64,000 bases of DNA, taken from positions 186,001 through 250,000 of the forward strand of contig NZ_LRDB01000023.1 in assembly GCF_001592935.1 (NCBI RefSeq). Direction: 5' to 3'. The notes beneath the pieces were generated by a model. It was not told the DNA's origin, did not search any database, and was given only the letters and a program-made list of their open reading frames with translations. Below are positions 59,449 through 64,000 of the stretch, in pieces; within the stretch, counting starts at the first letter, position 1, and each line of letters starts with the position of its first letter. The position numbers and the translations under genes are program-made. Source of the DNA: Roseivirga echinicomitans (GTDB lineage: Bacteria; Bacteroidota; Bacteroidia; Cytophagales; Cyclobacteriaceae).

Positions 59449-60360
59449 ATGCAAAACACTCTACATATTCTGAATGGTGACAGCACACTTTATAGCCTTA
59501 AGCAATCAGGCATTAACGGAGATACTGCTGTTTGGCGCGAAGTTTTAAGCGATGGGCTTGTTGCGAATTCCTTCGGCACAGATGAATTTTGGCAAAGCAG
59601 AGAAGCTTTTATGACTTCTTTTACTGAAACCAGTTCAAGCGATTATCAAGAAAAGGTAATTGATGAATTCGGAAAAATTCAAAACTTCAAAGCATATAAG
59701 GAAGTAGTCCTTTGGTTCGAATACGACTTATTCTGCCAAGTCAACTTAACTGCCCTGCTCCATTGGTTTCAGCAACAAGACAGGGCCGAAGTAAAGGTTT
59801 CCCTGATTTGCGTGGGTCAAGTGGATGGATATGAGAAACTAATGGCTTTGGGTGAACTGCCCCTTGAAATATACCCTGAACTATTCGAGGAGAGAAGAAT
59901 CCTAGGTAGAAACGATTTTAATTTTGCCTCTGATGCCTACCAAGCTTTTTGTTCAAAGGACCCAAGAGATTTAGAGAATTTCATTCTTCTTCCCTCAAAC
60001 GAATTCCCTTATTTAGCCAAAGCTTTTCAGGCACATTTAATGCGATTCCCTTCTTCAGAATCGGGTCTTAATTTGATCGAACAAGAAATCATTAAACTCA
60101 TTGAATCGGGGGAAAAGACCGAAAAAGCTATCATAGGTTTCCTGCTTCAGTGGCAAGAATACTATGGATTTGGAGACCTTCAGTATATAAATTACCTGCA
60201 CCGGTTGAGCGCAATACTGGACATAAATCAAACCATCACGATAAAAGAGAATTACCGTTCAGCACAGATTGATAGAAATTATTATTTGGGCGGGGCATTA
60301 GTGAGTGAATGGGAGTGGGATGAAGAAACTCAAGAAATAAAATCAACGCAGATAAAATGA
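59449..60360 (+). CDS. DUF1835 domain-containing protein
   Basis: A 303-residue protein with an N-terminal DUF1835 domain. The family opener is LHILNGDSTLYSLKQSGINGDTAVWREVLSDG (about 5-36, split by sense), with the GD and WRE positions conserved; the later segment ELEEQEI-type helices and SGLNLIEQEIIKLIESGEK form the C-terminal half. The function of DUF1835 proteins is unknown. The start is fixed by the family opener, yet the ATG directly abuts the terminator T-tract, so the gene has almost no room for a normal 5' leader. A bidirectional hairpin follows. Confidence 0.85.
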   Translation: MQNTLHILNGDSTLYSLKQSGINGDTAVWREVLSDGLVANSFGTDEFWQSREAFMTSFTETSSSDYQEKVIDEFGKIQNFKAYKEVVLWFEYDLFCQVNLTALLHWFQQQDRAEVKVSLICVGQVDGYEKLMALGELPLEIYPELFEERRILGRNDFNFASDAYQAFCSKDPRDLENFILLPSNEFPYLAKAFQAHLMRFPSSESGLNLIEQEIIKLIESGEKTEKAIIGFLLQWQEYYGFGDLQYINYLHRLSAILDINQTITIKENYRSAQIDRNYYLGGALVSEWEWDEETQEIKSTQIK

Positions 60361-60361
60361 A

Positions 60362-60387
60362 AAAGGCGTAACTCTCGCTACGCCTTT
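60362..60387. terminator. terminator between DUF1835 and DUF4097-like genes
   Basis: AAAGGCGTA, 8-base loop, TACGCCTTT; a 9-bp stem just past the DUF1835 stop, with a T-rich stretch 10 bases on. Confidence 0.75.
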
Positions 60388-60410
60388 CATTATTGTTTTT
60401 TTGAAGCAGA

Positions 60411-61286
60411 TTAGTTTTTACTGAGTCTCACTCTACCATCCTCAGTTCTAATTTCAACATTGGCCTTACCACCTTCCAACTTAAGTTCAGAACGATGATC
60501 CGTTTCATGAACAGTTTCAAACGCACTAGATGCACGAACACTACCGTCATCCTTGAGTATTGAAAACTCGCCTCCTCCGTTGGTTACTACAAATTCAATT
60601 GAAGAGTCTTCGCCTCTAATAATATATCTTCCATCATCCGATAATGAGGTTTCCAGCATCACATCTCCGTCTTCAATATCGATGTCGATGTCATTAAAAC
60701 TTCCGCCTCGAACCTCAACATCTCCATCTTCAGATTCAACTTTCAATGAACCCGTACCTCCATCAATTCTAAGGTCGCCATCTTCTAATCTAAATTCGAA
60801 ATCGTTGCTTCGGCAATCGATAATTTCAATATCGCCATCCTCAGTTTCCATGTAAATTTTTCCATTTACATTTCTTACTACATAGTCATCATCTTCGCCT
60901 TTCACACGAATAGAAGCCGACTCGGGTAATTCAATATCAATACGATAATCGGTTCTGATAGAACCCATTTGAATTCTAACGCCACTTCTTTCACGTTCAG
61001 TGACATGTAAATCATCACCACGATTTTCTACAATAACATTGAACTCTGCCCTACCTGATGTAAATCCTTTGATTTGCTGAGTACGATCGATTTTAATATG
61101 GGCGTCAGACCTGCTACTGCCCGTGATTCTCACCTCTGCATCCTCGGAGTTTAAATAAAGCGTTCCTGAAGCTCCGATGCTATAAGTATTATCTAAATGG
61201 AATTCGCCATCCTTCTGGGCATTGGCGTTTGGTGCTGCAATAAGGCAAACCAGCCCTATTCCAACGGATGTGATCATTTTTTTCAT
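60411..61286 (-). CDS. exported beta-repeat protein, DUF4097-like
   Basis: A 291-residue exported protein. Signal peptide about 1-23 (ending ANAQ). The mature part is a repeat of short strands with acidic turns: EDGD occurs at least four times (for example TEDGDIEI, LEDGDLRI, SEDGDVEV, IEDGDVML), and related turns EDAEV, EDDDYVV, EDSSIE and DDGSVR continue the series. This is the right-handed beta-helix pattern of the DUF4097 group, also seen in the DUF2807 domain of the PspC protein. The acidic turns could bind calcium or just shape the helix. The function is unknown. Confidence 0.8.
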   Translation of the reverse strand: MKKMITSVGIGLVCLIAAPNANAQKDGEFHLDNTYSIGASGTLYLNSEDAEVRITGSSRSDAHIKIDRTQQIKGFTSGRAEFNVIVENRGDDLHVTERERSGVRIQMGSIRTDYRIDIELPESASIRVKGEDDDYVVRNVNGKIYMETEDGDIEIIDCRSNDFEFRLEDGDLRIDGGTGSLKVESEDGDVEVRGGSFNDIDIDIEDGDVMLETSLSDDGRYIIRGEDSSIEFVVTNGGGEFSILKDDGSVRASSAFETVHETDHRSELKLEGGKANVEIRTEDGRVRLSKN

Positions 61287-61337
61287 TGTTGTTTGAGTTT
61301 TTTGTAACGGTTAATTTAATAAAATTCGACCAGTATT

Positions 61338-62663
61338 TTATTTTCTCTTTCCTTTACGCTGCCCTTTTCCCTTCGTTCTACTCGAGGACGACTTGCTACT
61401 TTTGGTTGAGAACTTTTTCTTTTTCTCGTGAAACGCCCCTTTAAACTCAGGATCATCCTTCTTCTTAAGATCATCAATGGCTCGTAGCATCTCCTGTCCT
61501 TCTACAAAAGGCGTTTTTTCTACCAAAACTTCCGATGGCATATTGTGGCGTGTAATTGTATTCTGAATTAATGCTTCGATCTTAGCCACCGAAAACATTT
61601 CAAGTTCGTTGGCGAAAGTGATGGCTATACCAGCATTATTGGCCCTTCCGGTTCGCCCAATCCTGTGCACGTAGTCCTCGTCAATCAAAGGCACGTCAAA
61701 GTTAATCACATGACTCACCATGCTAATATCCATACCTCTAGCGGTAACATCGGTGGAAACCAATACACGGACATCCCCTTCTTTAAATTCAGACATGGCA
61801 TTAATTCGTGAATTCTGGCCCTTATTGGCGTGAATTACACGAACTGGCCCCAATTGCCTTCTCTCTATAAATTTCGAAACGTTGTCCGCATTCGTCCTTG
61901 TCTTCGTAAAAACAATCACGCGCTGAAGCTCCTCACTTTTCAGAAAGTGCTCTAATAAGTTGATCTTAGTTTTGAAATTCGGCACTTCATAAAGTCGCTG
62001 CTCAATGGTATCAATTACCGTAGCCTGAGGCGCGATTTCAATTTTCTCTGGAAACTCCAAGAAGTCCTCCGTCAACAAAATCACCTTATCATGCATGGTA
62101 GCCGAGAAAAGCATGTTTTGTCGCTTTCTTGGAACCACCTCTAGTACATTCTTGATCTGAGGCATAAAGCCCATGTCCATCATTTTATCAGCCTCATCCA
62201 ACACCATCGTTTTGATCAACTTAGTGTGAATTATTCCCTTTAAGTAAATATCCAAAAAGCGCTGAGGCGTACTTACAATAATGTCTACTCCTTTTTCAAC
62301 GGCCTCTATTTGCTGCTTTGGGCCTAAGCCTCCATACAAACTAACGATCCTTAAATCAGTATAGCGAGCCAATTCTCGAGCATTACCCTCAATTTGCATG
62401 ACCAACTCACGGGTGGGCGCTAGAATTAAAGCTCTTACATGATCGCCTTGCGCATATTTAAGCTTCATAAGTATAGGCAACACAAAAGCAGCAGTTTTAC
62501 CCGTTCCAGTCTGTGCAATTCCTAATAAATCATGCCCTGCCAATGCTATTGGAATGGCCTTTTTTTGAATTGGTGTAGGTGCTGTATACCCGAGATCATC
62601 TATGGCATTGAGAAACTGACGACTCAATTTTAATTCTTCGAACGAAATGTTTTCTTCGGCCAT
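61338..62663 (-). CDS. DEAD-box RNA helicase
   Basis: A 441-residue ATP-dependent RNA helicase. Motifs in order: Q motif near 26-33 (TAPTPIQKK), Walker A AQTGTGKT (50-57), PTREL (83-87), GG (111-112), TPQR (132-135), DEAD (156-159), SAT (187-189), VFTKTR (251-256), TDVTARGMD (304-312) and HRIGRTGR (333-340). A basic C-terminal tail (KKFSTKSSKSSSSRTKGKGQRKGK) would bind RNA and lacks an RRM or DbpA-type domain. It resembles the RhlE-like group. Several copies of this family are usual, with roles in cold adaptation and ribosome biogenesis. Confidence 0.95.
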   Translation of the reverse strand: MAEENISFEELKLSRQFLNAIDDLGYTAPTPIQKKAIPIALAGHDLLGIAQTGTGKTAAFVLPILMKLKYAQGDHVRALILAPTRELVMQIEGNARELARYTDLRIVSLYGGLGPKQQIEAVEKGVDIIVSTPQRFLDIYLKGIIHTKLIKTMVLDEADKMMDMGFMPQIKNVLEVVPRKRQNMLFSATMHDKVILLTEDFLEFPEKIEIAPQATVIDTIEQRLYEVPNFKTKINLLEHFLKSEELQRVIVFTKTRTNADNVSKFIERRQLGPVRVIHANKGQNSRINAMSEFKEGDVRVLVSTDVTARGMDISMVSHVINFDVPLIDEDYVHRIGRTGRANNAGIAITFANELEMFSVAKIEALIQNTITRHNMPSEVLVEKTPFVEGQEMLRAIDDLKKKDDPEFKGAFHEKKKKFSTKSSKSSSSRTKGKGQRKGKRK

Positions 62664-62733
62664 AAATTGCGGAGGAGTTATTTGGTAATAACTTGCAATT
62701 ACGTTAACCCGTTACACAATAAAAAACACAAGC

Positions 62734-64000
62734 ATGTCTTCAATACTGATTCTCAACGGAAAGTTGATCAACGAAAACAAAATTTTCGAAGCCGATATCT
62801 TTATAGAAAATGGTTTTATTCAAAACATTGACAAAGATCTTCAGCACCTGACTGCCGATGAAGTAATTGACGCCAGCGGCCAGTATGTATTACCAGGGCT
62901 CATTGACGACCAAGTTCATTTCAGAGAACCCGGCCTCACCCATAAGGCAGAAATTTATACTGAATCAAGGGCAGCTGTCGCAGGTGGCATCACCTCCTTT
63001 ATGGAAATGCCCAACACCGTCCCCAATACCTTGACTCAAAAATTACTCGAGGACAAATATCAAATTGCTGCCAAAAACAGTTTGGCCAATTACTCTTTCT
63101 TTATGGGAGCATCGAACGACAACTTAGATGAAGTACTTAAGACAGATCCACGAAAAGTTTGTGGTGTAAAAGTATTTATGGGTTCATCTACTGGAAATAT
63201 GCTGGTAGATAATCAGAAGACATTAGAAAATATATTTGAAAACTCTCCAACGCTTATTGCTACCCATTGTGAGTCTGAAGAAATTATTCAGGCCAACATA
63301 GCCAAGGCCAAAGCTCAATATGGAGAAGACGTCCCAATGAGTGAGCATCCAATCATTAGAAGTGCTGAAGCTTGTTACGCATCTTCCTCCTTTGCTGTTG
63401 ATTTGGCTAAAAAGAAAGGCGCAAGACTTCATATCTTACATATCTCCACAGCCAAAGAACTTGAGCTCTTCAGAAACGATATTCCTCTTAAGGAGAAAAA
63501 AATTACTGCAGAAGCCTGTGTTCATCATCTCTGGTTTTCGGATGAAGATTATGCAGAAAAAGGATCATTCATTAAGTGGAACCCTGCTGTCAAGGCGGCT
63601 TCGGATCGTGATGCCATTTTAAAGGGAGTGATAGAAAATAGAATTGATGTCATCGCTACAGACCATGCGCCTCATACTTTAGAGGAAAAAGAAAACAGTT
63701 ATTTCAAAGCACCATCTGGAGGTCCTTTGGTACAACATTCTTTAGTCGCATTACTAGACCTCTACCATCAGGGCAAAATCAGCTTAGAAAAGATTGTAGA
63801 AAAAACCTCTCATGCTGTTTCAGACTTATTCGACATTGATAAAAGAGGTTATTTAAGGGAGGGTTACCATGCAGACATTGCCATCGTAAACCTAAATTCC
63901 CCATGGCGAGTAAGCAGGAACAATGTACTCTCAAAATGCGGTTGGTCTCCATTCGAAGGGCATCAATTTAAATCGAGTGTCACTAATACTATTGTTTCAG
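62734..64000 (+). CDS. pyrC: dihydroorotase, C-terminus off the window
   Basis: The first 422 residues of a dihydroorotase, which closes carbamoyl-aspartate to dihydroorotate in pyrimidine synthesis. The right edge removes about the last 25 residues. Unlike the paralogue at 50378-51634, it keeps the metal centre: H62 in DDQVHFREPG, K146 in GVKVFMGSS, H178 in LIATHCESEE, H236 in ILHIST, and D310 in VIATDHAPHT. The first histidine of the usual HxH is Q60; I recall this glutamine in Bacteroidota sequences but cannot verify it here. It is divergent from the DEAD-box gene. Confidence 0.93.
   Translation, partial: MSSILILNGKLINENKIFEADIFIENGFIQNIDKDLQHLTADEVIDASGQYVLPGLIDDQVHFREPGLTHKAEIYTESRAAVAGGITSFMEMPNTVPNTLTQKLLEDKYQIAAKNSLANYSFFMGASNDNLDEVLKTDPRKVCGVKVFMGSSTGNMLVDNQKTLENIFENSPTLIATHCESEEIIQANIAKAKAQYGEDVPMSEHPIIRSAEACYASSSFAVDLAKKKGARLHILHISTAKELELFRNDIPLKEKKITAEACVHHLWFSDEDYAEKGSFIKWNPAVKAASDRDAILKGVIENRIDVIATDHAPHTLEEKENSYFKAPSGGPLVQHSLVALLDLYHQGKISLEKIVEKTSHAVSDLFDIDKRGYLREGYHADIAIVNLNSPWRVSRNNVLSKCGWSPFEGHQFKSSVTNTIVS

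Noticed and set aside
1-64000. Insertion sequence, phage, CRISPR array or defence island
   Set aside because: No transposase, integrase, repeat-spacer pattern or defence-type gene set was seen in reading the window; base composition appears even.

Overview
The window looks like a chromosomal segment of a marine Bacteroidota, most likely order Cytophagales (Roseivirga/Fulvivirga-like). This is inferred from low GC, TonB-dependent receptors with a carboxypeptidase-regulatory-like N-terminus, a PorU2/PorV2 type IX secretion pair, DUF4199 and BatA proteins, weak Shine-Dalgarno use, and many TAnnTTTG -7 promoter elements of the Bacteroidota type. I see no insertion sequence, phage, CRISPR array, rRNA or plasmid function. 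About 54 protein genes and one tRNA fill the window densely, and both ends cut a gene (recQ at the left, pyrC at the right).

Layout. 0-14 kb: recQ (partial), a large FtsX/MacB-type permease, comEC with an enoyl-CoA hydratase, a Crp/Fnr regulator, a type I phosphodiesterase, an Oar-like TonB-dependent receptor, phoH plus a GNAT acetyltransferase, and an S-adenosylmethionine hydrolase with a small monooxygenase. 14-20 kb: tRNA-Leu(CAA), methionine aminopeptidase, a small Fe-S protein, a membrane-anchored AraC/TolB/TPR regulator with a small partner, and divergently an ankyrin lipoprotein and an acyltransferase. 20-26 kb: PorU2 (giant C25 protease) and PorV2. 26-33 kb: a PadR regulator with a double-PspC/DUF2807 membrane protein, then an ECF sigma factor with a probable membrane anti-sigma partner and two paralogous outer-membrane-type proteins.

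33-40 kb is the metabolic centre: a TetR regulator followed by paaABCD (phenylacetyl-CoA epoxidase), then egtB-egtD (ergothioneine-type) on the other strand, then paaE. A palindrome CTAACGAACGTTAG sits exactly between the -33 and -7 elements of the TetR promoter. 40-46 kb: purB and a TolC/permease/MacA-like export operon that lacks an ATPase. 46-54 kb: a methyltransferase, two family 2 glycosyltransferases, two DUF4199 proteins, a dihydroorotase-like protein that has lost most metal ligands, and a BatA-type protein. 54-64 kb: a second PadR pair with its own palindrome, gcvP, an M28 peptidase, a DUF1835 protein, a DUF4097-like protein, a DEAD-box helicase and a genuine dihydroorotase running off the end.

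The best candidates for something undescribed are the membrane AraC/TolB/TPR regulator with a 20-bp-pitch repeat in its divergent promoter region, the two palindrome-controlled PadR/membrane-protein modules, the sigma/anti-sigma/paired outer-membrane-protein operon, the two-domain PaaB, and the pseudo-dihydroorotase embedded with glycosyltransferases and BatA. Functions are assigned by reading motifs only; no database search was run.
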